Shown: positions 16,310-25,832, counted from the stretch's first letter. The stretch is 34,778 nt of DNA from Pedobacter alluvionis (GCF_003664035.1 NZ_RCCK01000001.1:1-34778), one strand, 5' to 3'. The notes: generated by a model not told the origin, from the letters alone. A program made the numbers and translations.

Positions 16310-19300
16310 TTATATTAAATCCTTAATTAATTGTAGTCCTGTCTTTATTTCATGTATGATTTCATACTCCATAGCATTATACTCCATGTTTTCTTCAATG
16401 CGTTTCTCCCAACTGGCAGTTTGTTCTGTAAGCATGATTAAGCCAGCAGTTCCGGCAGTTCCTCTCAGCTTGTGAAGAATTCTCTTTAGCTCTTCGGTAT
16501 TTTTTTCTTTTACCGCTAATTTTATATTTTCTTCTGCCTGGATAAGCCCTTGTACCACTAAGTTCAAAAATACTTTTTTGAAATCATCATCATCACCCAT
16601 CTGCTCGTTCAGAAGATTTATATCCAAATAGGTCTCTGGTTGTGGTGGGTTTTCTGACAATGTCTGAACGCCAGTGCCAATATGTTTTTTCAACATTTCC
16701 AAAAGATCGTTTTGTCTGAGAGGCTTGGGCAGGAAATCATTCATTCCCGAATCCAAACATTTTTCTTTTTCACCAAGTACATTTCCTGCTGTAACCCCAA
16801 TAATAGGAATTGTGGAGTATTCCGGTAACAGCCGGATTTGCTTCGTGGCTTCTATGCCGTCCATTACAGGCATTTGTACGTCCATCAACAGCAGATCAAA
16901 AAGCTGGTTCCGGCATTGTTCCAAAGCCTGCAAACCGTCGGTTGCTTCTGCTAACCTTACATCGGGAATCAATGATTTCATCATCCTGTTATTCAGAACC
17001 ATATTCACCGGATTATCATCAACAAGCAAGACAAGAGGCGAAGTCATGAGCAGGGAAGGTTCCTCTGTCTGCAATCGTTTGTGGGCAACTGCCTCTTTTT
17101 CTGAACTTTTTATTGCCCGCCTTAAGGTTTTGTACAGTTCTTCAGACTTAATAGGTTTAAGCAGAAAATAGGAGTTTTCTTCCTTCTTGAAAGAATTGAT
17201 CACGTCATGTTCTTCAGAAGAGGTGTGAAGGATAACAAGAGGTGAGACTTCATTTCGCTGGTTAAATAGCTGCTTTATTTTCTCGATTGTTTCCAACCCT
17301 GATATAAGCGGCATGTGGTAATCTATCAGAATAATATCAAAACGCTCACCGGCTAAAAGCATCTGAAGAGCTTCCATTCCGTTGGCAGCCAGTGTAGAAT
17401 CTATATTCCTGTAAGCAAGCATGTGCTGAAGAATAACCCTGTTTGCTTCGTTATCGTCAACAATAAGCACCTTGTTGATTTTTAGTGTTTCGTCTTCGCT
17501 TTGATCAGAAACTTCATAAGGAATCTGAATATCAAAATAGAAAACAGAACCTTTCCCTAGTTCACTTATCAAAGTAAGATTACTTCCCATATATTTCAAA
17601 ATGTTATTTGAAATGGTAAGTCCGAGACCGGTTCCTCCATATTGTTTACTGATAGAACTGTTTTCCTGAGTAAAAGCATTAAAGATATGCTGCTGTTTTT
17701 CTACAGGAATACCAATTCCTGTATCTCTTACTGAGAATCGTAATATTATATTTTTATCGTCTGTATTCAGTTTTTCCACTTTAAGCTCTATCTCGCCCTG
17801 TGCTGTAAATTTCACGGCATTCCCGAGAAGATTGATCAAAATCTGCTTTAATCGTGTTTCATCAAGCCAGATTGTTTTAGGTAATCCCGGTTCAATATTT
17901 AAAAGAAGTTCGATATTTTTTTTCTGAGACTGATAAAGAACCACATTGATGACCTGACTCACCATGTCATAAACATCGGCTTTTTCGACCAGGAGCTCCA
18001 TTTTCCCTGATTCAATTTTAGAGAAATCAAGAATATCATTAATAATATTCAGCAGGTTTTCGCCTGACTCATTAATATAATTGAGATACTGTGTTTGTAC
18101 CTCATTTAATGGTGTTTGAAGCAAAAGATCAGAAAACCCGATTACCCCGTTCAGCGGCGTTCTTATCTCATGGCTCATATTGGCTAAAAATTCAGACTTG
18201 GTTTTGTTGGCAATATCTGCCATCTGTTTTGCTTTTTTTAGCTCCTCATTAATTTTTACAGACTCCGTAATGTTTTGCGCAGAAATAATCACTCCACCCG
18301 TAACCTCATCTGACAGATACCAGGGGCTTACCACAATATTATAATGCTGTATTCCTTCTTTATGAGGAACTTCTAAAGCCATGTCGCTATTGATGTAGGC
18401 TTTACCACCGAGTGCATCTTTATATATTTTCTTCCTTTCATCCGGTACATTGGGTGAAACAGTAAACATATTTTTTCCTATAAGATCTGTATCATGCATC
18501 TGGAACTCATTTTTCCAGCTGCTGCTTACCGAAAGATAGTTGAGATCTTTATCGAACATTGCTACTGCGGTAGGAACATAAGTTACAAATGACTGTAGCA
18601 TGGCTTCTTGCGTAGCCAGTTCCATATAAATATTTTTGAAGGTATCAATATCCTGGATGATTCCGAACATTTTTGTACAGACACCATCTTCAAATTCTGG
18701 TATTCCCTTCACCCTCACCCATATCATCACTCCATCATTACGTATAAGCTGAAATTCTTCATCATACGGTATTCCTTCTTTCACAGCCCGCTCAAATAAT
18801 GATTCTACTTTTTTTCTGCTTTCTGTACTGTAAAATCCTAATGCATTTTCAAAATCAGGCTGAAATGCCTGGTCTATTTTATGTATTTCTTTAGTAGATT
18901 GCGACCAGAAAACGGTATTGGTTTTAAGATTGACTTCCCAACCTCCGACCTGTGCTACCGCACTTGTCTGTTCTAATATTTTCTTAGTATACAGCAGATC
19001 TTTTTCAAGAGACATTCTTTCTGTAACATTTAAAGCTGTACTTACAACGTATGGCATTCCCTGTGGGTCAGTTTCTACCAGATTATGATACATCCAGATC
19101 ATTTCTTCTCCTTCCTTAGATTTCAGGATCATAGTTCCGAGATCTTCTTTATTGCCATTGATTCTTTCAAGATACCGTGCAAGTAAAGGCCAGTTCTTTT
19201 CGGGAACGAGGTCTTTTAAATTCAGTTTTTTGACTTCTTCTGCCGAATATTGAAGTGTTTTTCTTCCTTTTTCATTAACTGAAAGTATATTTCCCTGCAT

Positions 19301-20215
19301 ATCATGCATGCTCATTAAGCCAATCGCATTTTCAAAAAAGCTTCTAAAGCGGCGTTCTGAACTTTCAAGTTTTTGTTTTTCTTCTATCTGTTGGGTAATA
19401 TTGATACCGAAGCAGAAAATCTCAGAATTGTTCTGGTTCTGTTTTAAAGACCACTCTACTATAATTGCTGAACCATCACTGATTTTTGTGGAAGTAGAAA
19501 ATGTAACTTCCTCCTGAACATCGGGCAGCTTTTTTATGAGCAGTTGCAGTTCATTATTATGTTCACCTAAAACGTTTAAAAAATTCTGACCGGGAGTTTT
19601 TGTTTTATTAAACCTGAAAACCTTTTCAAAGACAGGATTAACATCCTTGAGCGTAAAGTTGTTATCCAGAACACAAATCAGATTATTGGAAATATTGAAG
19701 ATTTGCTGAAAGTATTCAGCTTCAATCTCTTTCCTTTTTCCCGTCAGCAGATTGGTAACAGCACCTCCAATTTTTTGCAGAGCAGTCACTTGCTTTTGTG
19801 TCAATGTTTTAGGTTCATAGTCAATAACGCATAGGGTTCCTAATACAAATCCTTCATCATCTATTAAAGGGATTCCTGCATAAAAGCGAATTCCTCCTGC
19901 TAATATCAGGGGATTCTCGAATGATCTTTCGTCTGCTAATGTATCATTGATAATTACAACATCACCACTTGCAATCGTATATTGACATAAAGTGCTTTTT
20001 CTGTCTACAGAATCAAAATCAAGGCCTATGCAACTTTGGATCACCTGCGTTTCGCTCTCCATCATAGCGATAAGAGAAGCGGGACAATCGGCGATAAGTG
20101 CAGCTGTTTCTGCAAAAATATCTAACTGTGGATCTTTTTTCAGCTGTAAAAGGTCAAAAAACCTGAGCTTATTAATTCGTCCGTCTTCGTTAGCAGGAAC
20201 AGGGTATTTATCCAT
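16310..20215 (-). CDS. Hybrid sensor kinase: GAF, four PAS, HisKA, HATPase, two REC, Hpt
   Basis: The 1301-residue protein begins with a GAF domain (about 30-157), then PAS-like domains near 165-280, 285-402, 412-528 and 540-655. HisKA carries His682 in MSHEIRTPLNG, and the ATPase domain has DTGIGIP near 831 and the G2 box YGGTGLGL near 859-866. Receiver 1 has Asp965 in LIDYHMP, receiver 2 has Asp1112 in LMDVQMP, and the C-terminal Hpt domain has His1248 in LHKLRGTAG. A complete phosphorelay is thus fused into one chain. No membrane helix is evident, so it probably senses a cytoplasmic signal. There is no DNA-binding output domain, and the end target is not adjacent. It diverges from the PAS kinase at 20.6 kb. 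Confidence 0.95.
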   Translation of the reverse strand: MDKYPVPANEDGRINKLRFFDLLQLKKDPQLDIFAETAALIADCPASLIAMMESETQVIQSCIGLDFDSVDRKSTLCQYTIASGDVVIINDTLADERSFENPLILAGGIRFYAGIPLIDDEGFVLGTLCVIDYEPKTLTQKQVTALQKIGGAVTNLLTGKRKEIEAEYFQQIFNISNNLICVLDNNFTLKDVNPVFEKVFRFNKTKTPGQNFLNVLGEHNNELQLLIKKLPDVQEEVTFSTSTKISDGSAIIVEWSLKQNQNNSEIFCFGINITQQIEEKQKLESSERRFRSFFENAIGLMSMHDMQGNILSVNEKGRKTLQYSAEEVKKLNLKDLVPEKNWPLLARYLERINGNKEDLGTMILKSKEGEEMIWMYHNLVETDPQGMPYVVSTALNVTERMSLEKDLLYTKKILEQTSAVAQVGGWEVNLKTNTVFWSQSTKEIHKIDQAFQPDFENALGFYSTESRKKVESLFERAVKEGIPYDEEFQLIRNDGVMIWVRVKGIPEFEDGVCTKMFGIIQDIDTFKNIYMELATQEAMLQSFVTYVPTAVAMFDKDLNYLSVSSSWKNEFQMHDTDLIGKNMFTVSPNVPDERKKIYKDALGGKAYINSDMALEVPHKEGIQHYNIVVSPWYLSDEVTGGVIISAQNITESVKINEELKKAKQMADIANKTKSEFLANMSHEIRTPLNGVIGFSDLLLQTPLNEVQTQYLNYINESGENLLNIINDILDFSKIESGKMELLVEKADVYDMVSQVINVVLYQSQKKNIELLLNIEPGLPKTIWLDETRLKQILINLLGNAVKFTAQGEIELKVEKLNTDDKNIILRFSVRDTGIGIPVEKQQHIFNAFTQENSSISKQYGGTGLGLTISNNILKYMGSNLTLISELGKGSVFYFDIQIPYEVSDQSEDETLKINKVLIVDDNEANRVILQHMLAYRNIDSTLAANGMEALQMLLAGERFDIILIDYHMPLISGLETIEKIKQLFNQRNEVSPLVILHTSSEEHDVINSFKKEENSYFLLKPIKSEELYKTLRRAIKSSEKEAVAHKRLQTEEPSLLMTSPLVLLVDDNPVNMVLNNRMMKSLIPDVRLAEATDGLQALEQCRNQLFDLLLMDVQMPVMDGIEATKQIRLLPEYSTIPIIGVTAGNVLGEKEKCLDSGMNDFLPKPLRQNDLLEMLKKHIGTGVQTLSENPPQPETYLDINLLNEQMGDDDDFKKVFLNLVVQGLIQAEENIKLAVKEKNTEELKRILHKLRGTAGTAGLIMLTEQTASWEKRIEENMEYNAMEYEIIHEIKTGLQLIKDLI

Positions 20216-20564
20216 ATAGCAGCGTATTCTTTTAGAAATGATATTGGTTTTCTTCAGGGCTTGAAAATTTAATTATTTATAACTAATAATTGATGATATA
20301 AATAAAAATCCAAATTACAAATTATTTACACTTAACGGTAACGCTTTATTCCAGTAGTAACTCCATGCTTTGATTGTTCATAATCGCTGTACTTCGGAGA
20401 CGATAGTATTGATTCAATTTCAGCATACAACAATTATTTCATGTTCCTTTTCTGATCTTCAAATTCAAATTTTGTGGTGTGGTCATTTTGCAGAATGCGC
20501 TTAATTAAAGCATCCTATCAGAAATAAATTTATTGTTGGGGGCTGGTGAGAGGAAGCTTAAAGA
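20216..20564. other. Divergent intergenic region between two kinase genes
   Basis: No gene is supported in 349 bases. It must hold the promoters of the hybrid kinase (leftward) and the PAS kinase (rightward). I see no clear operator or hairpin. Confidence 0.4.
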
Positions 20565-22061
20565 TTGTTGTTAAACATATTTGGACTTAAAGTGTTATCA
20601 CTTTATCAGCTGAAAATTGTTATGCAGGAAAATAAAGAGCGAAATAATTTTGAGAAGAGGTTCAAAGAATGTGATGAAAAGTTCAACACATTCTTTGAAC
20701 TTACCAGTGTAGCCTCAAAGATTATACAGTCAGACCTGACCATTTTAAAGGTCAATAAGGCCCTTTGCGATATGTTGGATTATCCACCCGAGGAACTCGA
20801 AGGAACCAAAATTCTGGATCACGCCTGTGAAGAATATATCTCACATTGGCATCATCTCCAGGAAATGATATGGACTAAGCAGGTACCTTTCTTCAAGCTG
20901 AAGGCCTGTCTGTACCGAAAAGACCACACCCGCGTGTGGGTTGATGTGACTACGATACTCTATAACGACCAGGGAGAAACTTTCGGCTTTACGGTTCTGG
21001 ACGATATTTCCAGTTTCAAACGACTTGAAGAGAGCCAGAAACGTTTAAACCTTGCCCTCAGGTATACCAGCACAGCTATCTGGGAACTTGATCTGGACAC
21101 ACACGAAGTTTTTCGTTCCCGCGACCATGATGAGATTTTTGGATATGCACAGAGGCAGGAGCATTGGAGTTTGGAAAGCTACTACGAGCATATATCAGCA
21201 AATGATCTTCCGGCTTTCAAGGAGGCACTATCGAATATTGAAGCAGAAGGTGGCCTGGACGTGCAGGTTAGGTTGAACAGGTCAGATGGCATCCTTCAAT
21301 GGCTGAATATAAAAGGTAAAACTGAGGCTGGCAAAGATGGGAAGGCTGTGAAACTGATCGGTGTTATTAACGACATCACCAAGGACAAAATCATTGAAAG
21401 GCACAAAGACGATTTCATCAGTATTGCCAGCCATGAGCTGAAGACACCGGTGACGAGCTTAAAAGGATCGGTGCAAATGTTGCAACGGGATGCGAATAGG
21501 CAATCTGAGCGTACCAGGAGGTTGATTATACAGGCTAGCAAGGGCATAAACCGTATTTCACTGATCATAGACGATTTGCTCAATGCCGGTAAAAATTATC
21601 GTGACCAGATAGAACTACGGAAAACTAACTTTAACCTGTTTGAGCTGGTCAGAGAAATAGTCGACCTGTTTGCTTTCAATGACCTACCGATAGTAACTAT
21701 AACAGGCAAAGAAGATATCATGGTTTATGCCGACTCAGAGCGGATCGGCCGGGTGCTTACTAACCTGATCAGTAATGCAGTTAAATATGCTCCTGGCACC
21801 ACAGAGATAAGGGTTGAGCTTATTGATAATGAAACCCAGGTTAAAATTTCCGTTATCGATAATGGCCCCGGGATTGTTGCCGAAAAGATTCCCTTACTGT
21901 TCAACCGGTACTATCAGGCCGATGAGCAACAGCATCAATTCTCCGGGCTAGGCCTTGGATTGTTTATTTCAGCTAATATTGTTAATAAACATGGAGGAGA
22001 AATCGGTGTTGACAGTGTGCCTGACGAGCGTACTATTTTTTGGTTCACCCTGCCTAAATAA
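20565..22061 (+). CDS. PAS-PAS sensor histidine kinase
   Basis: The longest frame has 498 residues, but the likelier start is Met20 (base 20622), giving MQENKERNNFEKR and 479 residues. The upstream residues look like chance extension. Two PAS domains (about 40-150 and 160-275) precede HisKA with His290 in IASHELKTPVTSLKG. The ATPase domain has NLISNAVKYAPG, DNGPGI and FSGLGLGLFIS. There is no membrane segment, so it is cytoplasmic, and no receiver. It is the canonical HisKA type, unlike the TPR kinase at 2.4 kb. No response regulator is adjacent, so the partner is unknown. Confidence 0.93.
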   Translation: MLLNIFGLKVLSLYQLKIVMQENKERNNFEKRFKECDEKFNTFFELTSVASKIIQSDLTILKVNKALCDMLDYPPEELEGTKILDHACEEYISHWHHLQEMIWTKQVPFFKLKACLYRKDHTRVWVDVTTILYNDQGETFGFTVLDDISSFKRLEESQKRLNLALRYTSTAIWELDLDTHEVFRSRDHDEIFGYAQRQEHWSLESYYEHISANDLPAFKEALSNIEAEGGLDVQVRLNRSDGILQWLNIKGKTEAGKDGKAVKLIGVINDITKDKIIERHKDDFISIASHELKTPVTSLKGSVQMLQRDANRQSERTRRLIIQASKGINRISLIIDDLLNAGKNYRDQIELRKTNFNLFELVREIVDLFAFNDLPIVTITGKEDIMVYADSERIGRVLTNLISNAVKYAPGTTEIRVELIDNETQVKISVIDNGPGIVAEKIPLLFNRYYQADEQQHQFSGLGLGLFISANIVNKHGGEIGVDSVPDERTIFWFTLPK

Positions 22062-22354
22062 GCTTTGTACTCAAAGTTTTTAATGGTTCTACAAACGCCA
22101 ATACCTGAATGATAATATTGCCTGCTATAGAAGATATGGATAGGTTTACAGGTTAATCAGTCAGAAGCTGTTGCTCTCAGCAGTTATACAGATTTTCTAT
22201 TTTCTCCATATAATGAGGATCTTTTTTAATCTTTATCAGATTTTTTTTCAATGGAATGGCCGTGTTTTCCATTTCCTTTATTGAAGATAGTTTTTGCAGG
22301 CTTGCCGGATATTTTTAAATTAGCAATTGCTCATCGGCATTTTTTGTATTTAAT

Positions 22355-22957
22355 ATGGGAACATCAATTGATACCTTACAGGAATTATTGTTTGATTTAG
22401 CAGGCGTACTGCCGGCCGATACTGCACCATTATTTGCCATGACGACTATGGTATCGCTGGAAACCAATGAAACCTACATCCGCGAAGGAGAAAACAGCCG
22501 TCGGCTGGCATTTATTGAACAAGGCGTAATCCGGACATACACCATTAAGGAAAATGGAGATGAAGCTACACTTCTCCTGCGCTGGGAGGGCCAGTTTATT
22601 GCCTCACATGATACCATTATTAACCGCCAGCCTTCACGGTTTATTTACCGTGCTCTGGAACCTGTAAAGTTGCTTCAGATTGATTATGATGTTTTGGAAG
22701 AAATTTTGAAAACCCACCCGGAATATGAACCGCTCCGCAACTTTTTCCTGATGAAAATGCTTGCAGAATCTTTAAAAATGCTGGAATCCTTTGTAACGCA
22801 GTCGCCGGAAGAGCGTTATCGGGAACTACTCTCCAACCGTTTTGACCTGGTAAACCGTGTGCCTGATAAATATATCGCATCCATGCTCGGTATCACCCCG
22901 GTGTCTTTAAGCCGAATTCGCAAAAGGATGTATACTAAAAGGAAAACAATAATATAA
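22355..22957 (+). CDS. Crp/Fnr-family transcriptional regulator
   Basis: This 200-residue protein has an N-terminal cyclic-nucleotide-binding-like beta roll (about 20-115, with SRRLAFIEQGVIRTY) and a C-terminal helix-turn-helix (about 150-198, with KYIASMLGITPVSLSRIRKR). The arginine/serine phosphate-cassette residues of cAMP-binding Crp are not evident, as is usual in this Bacteroidetes subgroup. It is followed after 89 bases by the hydroxylase gene on the same strand. The gap holds a 17-base tandem repeat that this protein is the obvious candidate to bind. Confidence 0.92.
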   Translation: MGTSIDTLQELLFDLAGVLPADTAPLFAMTTMVSLETNETYIREGENSRRLAFIEQGVIRTYTIKENGDEATLLLRWEGQFIASHDTIINRQPSRFIYRALEPVKLLQIDYDVLEEILKTHPEYEPLRNFFLMKMLAESLKMLESFVTQSPEERYRELLSNRFDLVNRVPDKYIASMLGITPVSLSRIRKRMYTKRKTII

Positions 22958-22995
22958 ATTATCCTTTGTTAAGCCCCTAAATTATCTTTTGTTAA
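22956..22995 (+). promoter_or_regulatory. Tandem 17-base operator upstream of the hydroxylase gene
   Basis: AAATTATCCTTTGTTAA (22956-22972) and AAATTATCTTTTGTTAA (22979-22995) differ at one base and start 23 bases apart. The second copy ends 23 bases before a good -7 box (TACTTTTG, 23019-23026), where no -33 box is well placed. This fits activator-dependent transcription. Confidence 0.7.
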
Positions 22996-23012
22996 CAGCG
23001 GACGATCTATCT

Positions 23013-23037
23013 GTTTTATACTTTTGAAGTATAAAAC
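23013..23037 (+). promoter_or_regulatory. Palindrome overlapping the -7 box of the hydroxylase gene
   Basis: GTTTTATACTT (23013-23023) and AAGTATAAAAC (23027-23037) are perfect complements around TTG. The Bacteroidetes -7 box TACTTTTG (23019-23026) lies inside. A protein bound here would block polymerase. The start codon is at 23047. Confidence 0.6.
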
Positions 23038-23046
23038 AAAATAGAT

Positions 23047-23817
23047 ATGGAAAAGATAATAGAAGCCACCATTAGTATTTTTAGTATTTCGGCTATCCGG
23101 TATTTCGTGCTTGCCGGAGTTCCTTTTGCACTATTTTATCTGCTTATGCCTGCTAAGCTTGGTAAATTTAAAATTCAGCAAAAACCAGCCACAAAAAAAG
23201 ATTTCATCCGTGAAGTATGGCATTCCATGCAGAGTACACTCGTATTTTCAATCATCGCAGTTGCGTTGGTTTTCACGCCTCTGTATCAATATACCCGAAT
23301 CTACGCAAACATCAATGAATTCCCAATATGGTATATGGGTGTTGCGCTGTTTCTTAGCCTGATTATACATGATACTTATTTTTATTGGATGCACCGGTTG
23401 TTACACCATAAAAAATTGTTCAAACTTACCCATCTGGTCCATCATAAGAGTACTAATCCCTCACCATGGACATCCTATAGTTTTCATATACTGGAAGCCA
23501 TCACAGAGGGACTTGTTTTAGTGCCAATTGTAATCCTGGTGCCGATGCATCCTTTAACGATATTACTCTTTACCGTAACTGGCTTCATCATTAATGTGTA
23601 CGGACATCTGGGCTATGAAATTATGCCTAAATGGTTCCGCTTTACCTGGGCATTTGAAATTCTGAATACTTCGGTACACCACAACCTGCATCACAGTAAA
23701 TTCAAGGGGAATTACGGCTTGTATTTCAGAATCTGGGACCGGATGATGGGCACCGAACATTCAGATTATGTAAAGGAATATGACCGCTTGCAGGATCAGC
23801 GTTTTAATCAAAAGTAG
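23047..23817 (+). CDS. Sterol desaturase / fatty acid hydroxylase family membrane enzyme
   Basis: This 256-residue protein has membrane helices at about 17-35, 60-82, 93-112 and 150-185, and the eight-histidine di-iron signature of the family. The clusters are HDTYFYWMHRLLHH at 108-121, HLVHH at 129-133, and HHNLHH at 211-216, with His147 and His187 as further candidates. These integral membrane oxygenases hydroxylate or desaturate lipids. The exact lipid is unknown. The pairing with an upstream Crp-like regulator and tandem operator suggests it is its regulatory target. All histidine motifs are intact. Confidence 0.93.
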   Translation: MEKIIEATISIFSISAIRYFVLAGVPFALFYLLMPAKLGKFKIQQKPATKKDFIREVWHSMQSTLVFSIIAVALVFTPLYQYTRIYANINEFPIWYMGVALFLSLIIHDTYFYWMHRLLHHKKLFKLTHLVHHKSTNPSPWTSYSFHILEAITEGLVLVPIVILVPMHPLTILLFTVTGFIINVYGHLGYEIMPKWFRFTWAFEILNTSVHHNLHHSKFKGNYGLYFRIWDRMMGTEHSDYVKEYDRLQDQRFNQK

Positions 23818-24283
23818 AAAGAAGAAAATAATTACAGGGTTCGGGCAGTGTGAAAATACGATAGCTACTTTTTTTTCCAGGGTGGAGCGCTGCAAAGCCG
23901 GGCTTAATATCTATTTACAAATATTTATTAATCAAAAAAAATGAATCACCATTTATACTGCTGTTATGACTTATGCAATACCCTTGATTTAATTTGTGGG
24001 ATTGCTTCTGAAAATTCTTGTAAGCTAACTGGCTTTGCCAGAAAAATGGACTTTCGAGGATTTATCTGCGGATGTGAAAACAGCATGCCAGGGCTAATGA
24101 ATACCACCAGACCGATATGTTGAACTTGGCCAGCGAGATCTATACCCGAAATATATGGCATGTTTATCCTGAACTTATAGCTATTCATCATGTACAAAAT
24201 TGTTGGGAGGGGGGCAAATAATGTTTTTGGTATTGGCACCGGATTGACCACCAAAATTGGGGAAGAACCAACTTTTAGCGAAA
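23818..24283. other. Intergenic region, no supported gene
   Basis: Overlapping open frames on both strands (23941-24123 plus, 23964-24290 minus) have unusual composition and no recognisable motif. They look like chance frames or old decayed coding DNA. Nothing else stands out. Confidence 0.35.
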
Positions 24284-24448
24284 TCACCAAATAAATAGGT
24301 ACAAAAAATCAGTTGTTAACTTATCAATTGAAGCATCATTCTTTTGATGCGGATAATTGATGATTGCTTTATCAATTAATGCAGTGATATCGTTATCCTT
24401 TAATTCCCTGAAGTTTTCACGAAAATCATCTTTAACCTTGTTAATCAA
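24284..24448 (-). CDS. Possible small protein or gene remnant
   Basis: A 54-residue frame begins at TTG (24448-24446) and ends at TGA (24286-24284). Its composition is protein-like and charged in the first 45 residues (for example KDDFRENFRELKDND, then ITALIDKAIINYPH). There is no ATG start and it ends in a hydrophobic LYLFIW, so it may be the remains of a larger gene. No family is recognised. Confidence 0.25.
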   Translation of the reverse strand: MINKVKDDFRENFRELKDNDITALIDKAIINYPHQKNDASIDKLTTDFLYLFIW

Positions 24449-24516
24449 TCATGGCCAAATGCCTCTCATTCTGATTACAAATTGATGGAGAGGGGCAGGT
24501 AAGTTGGTTTGTGTAT

Positions 24517-25599
24517 TTAATTATCATCAAACTTTTCTTTCAGCAATTTGGCAAGATCATCAATGCTAATATCCCTTTTGATTACGTTGCTGTCAGAATC
24601 AAGCAAAAATGTAGTTGGAAAGTTTTTAATTAGTAGTTTTTTCGTTATTGTTCCATTTTCATCTAAAAAATGAGTCCAATCAAGTCCATAATCTATAATT
24701 CTTTTCTGCAAAAGTCCTCTTTCACTTGCCTTGTCTGTTGATATACTTACAATGTTAAAGCCTTTTGACCTATACTTATCTTGCAGTTTTTTTAATTCAA
24801 CGTATGCTTCTAAACAAGGTTTACATCTGCTAAACCAGAAATCAACCAAAGTGAGTTTTGCAATAGGAATTGATAATCGTTTTTCGACATATGCAGTATC
24901 CATAACCATCGGTGATGGAAATACCACTCCCTCTTTTATGGCAATTACGTTAAATTCATCACGGAGCTTATGCCATATCTCTCCTTTTTTTATTTTGTCT
25001 GAGAATGAGTAAAGGGTTTTTTCCCGTAATGTTGAATGACCGAATCGTGTGAATCTATTTACAAGTTCCCATAGCGCAACATATGAATTGGGATATTTTT
25101 TCACATATAAGTATACCAATGAGTCAAATTGTAATTGCTTACCTTCTTCAATTACTTCCATATCCCGTTTTACACAGCTGTAAGTTCCGATTTTTTGGAA
25201 AATAAATGGAATAAATATTTTTTGATATTCTGCATTAGTTGATCCATCAACCGAAACACATTCTGTGTTTTTCAAATCCGATTTAATTATTTTTGTGCTA
25301 TTGTCAAGAAAATAACGGCCAGCCCTCCATATCATTTTATTTTTATCGCTTGACAGGACCATTCTAAACATTACCGGCTCCTTAAATGAACTCTTAACCT
25401 TATATTTTCCAAACAACACTTCGGAGCGTATGTTTTTCATTTCATAGTACTGTTCACTAATCTGACCTCCGAAAAAAATCACGGTATCTGTTTTAACACT
25501 GCTATCAATAATTTCTCCGTTGATATAACCAACATTACCTTGACTATATACAGATATGTTGGCAAGAAGCAGAATGGTAAAAAAGAATAATTTTCTCAT
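24517..25599 (-). CDS. TlpA-like thiol-disulfide protein with DUF4369-like N-terminus
   Basis: This 360-residue exported protein has a signal peptide (1-19). The N-terminal half (about 22-230) resembles the DUF4369 domain often fused to thioredoxins in Bacteroidetes. The thioredoxin fold follows, with VDFWFSRCKPC and active-site Cys259 and Cys262. The middle shows the TlpA/ResA pattern GFNIVSISTDK, and the cis-proline region is NFPTTFLLD. It probably reduces or shuffles disulfides in the periplasm. It is the last gene of the operon with the six-cysteine peptide and the VKOR fusion, so the peptide is a plausible substrate. Confidence 0.92.
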   Translation of the reverse strand: MRKLFFFTILLLANISVYSQGNVGYINGEIIDSSVKTDTVIFFGGQISEQYYEMKNIRSEVLFGKYKVKSSFKEPVMFRMVLSSDKNKMIWRAGRYFLDNSTKIIKSDLKNTECVSVDGSTNAEYQKIFIPFIFQKIGTYSCVKRDMEVIEEGKQLQFDSLVYLYVKKYPNSYVALWELVNRFTRFGHSTLREKTLYSFSDKIKKGEIWHKLRDEFNVIAIKEGVVFPSPMVMDTAYVEKRLSIPIAKLTLVDFWFSRCKPCLEAYVELKKLQDKYRSKGFNIVSISTDKASERGLLQKRIIDYGLDWTHFLDENGTITKKLLIKNFPTTFLLDSDSNVIKRDISIDDLAKLLKEKFDDN

Positions 25600-25615
25600 T
25601 GTTGATTCTTAATGT

Positions 25616-25644
25616 GATTTCGATAGTTATAAACTATCGAAATC
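25616..25644 (-). terminator. Perfect 13-bp hairpin between peptide and tlpA-like genes
   Basis: GATTTCGATAGTT (25616-25628) and AACTATCGAAATC (25632-25644) pair perfectly with a 3-base loop (ATA). It lies 11 bases past the peptide stop and 16 bases before the tlpA-like start. No T-run follows, so it is more likely to attenuate or protect the upstream mRNA than to terminate fully, favouring high peptide output. Confidence 0.6.
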
Positions 25645-25655
25645 AAGGATACTAA

Positions 25656-25832
25656 TTATTTGTTTTGTGTTGATGCATAACAGCAAGTATTACATACGCC
25701 GTCAGTAGCACAACCTGATGCACAGCCATCAGTTGCATAACAGTCACCTCTAGCCACGCTTGATCCACCAAGTACACTTTTCAATTCATCTCTTGTTAAG
25801 CTTTTAAAGCTCTTTTTCAAATTTGTTTTCAT
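25656..25832 (-). CDS. Six-cysteine GG-leader precursor peptide
   Basis: A 58-residue peptide starts at ATG 25832-25830 and ends at TAA 25658-25656. The leader (1-23) is lysine-rich and ends in SLTRDELKSVLGG, the double-glycine pattern cut by C39 peptidases in Bacteroidetes peptide systems. The predicted 35-residue mature part has cysteines at 31, 37, 41, 46, 50 and 51 in the units CYATDGC, ASGCATDGVC and NTCC, enough for three disulfides. ATDG is repeated. Upstream on the same strand is a C39-like/VKOR/thioredoxin fusion, downstream a TlpA protein. It may be a bacteriocin-like or signalling peptide. Activity is inferred, not shown. Confidence 0.85.
   Translation of the reverse strand: MKTNLKKSFKSLTRDELKSVLGGSSVARGDCYATDGCASGCATDGVCNTCCYASTQNK

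Noticed and set aside
16674..17171. 165-residue plus-strand frame inside the hybrid kinase gene
   Set aside because: It lies antisense to the second receiver and inter-receiver region of an unmistakable kinase, and has no domain or composition of its own.
23964..24290. 108-residue minus-strand frame with a faint oxidoreductase-like phrase (PYISGIDLAGQV)
   Set aside because: It starts at TTG, the resemblance is a few residues long, no dinucleotide-binding motif is present, and another frame overlaps it on the opposite strand.
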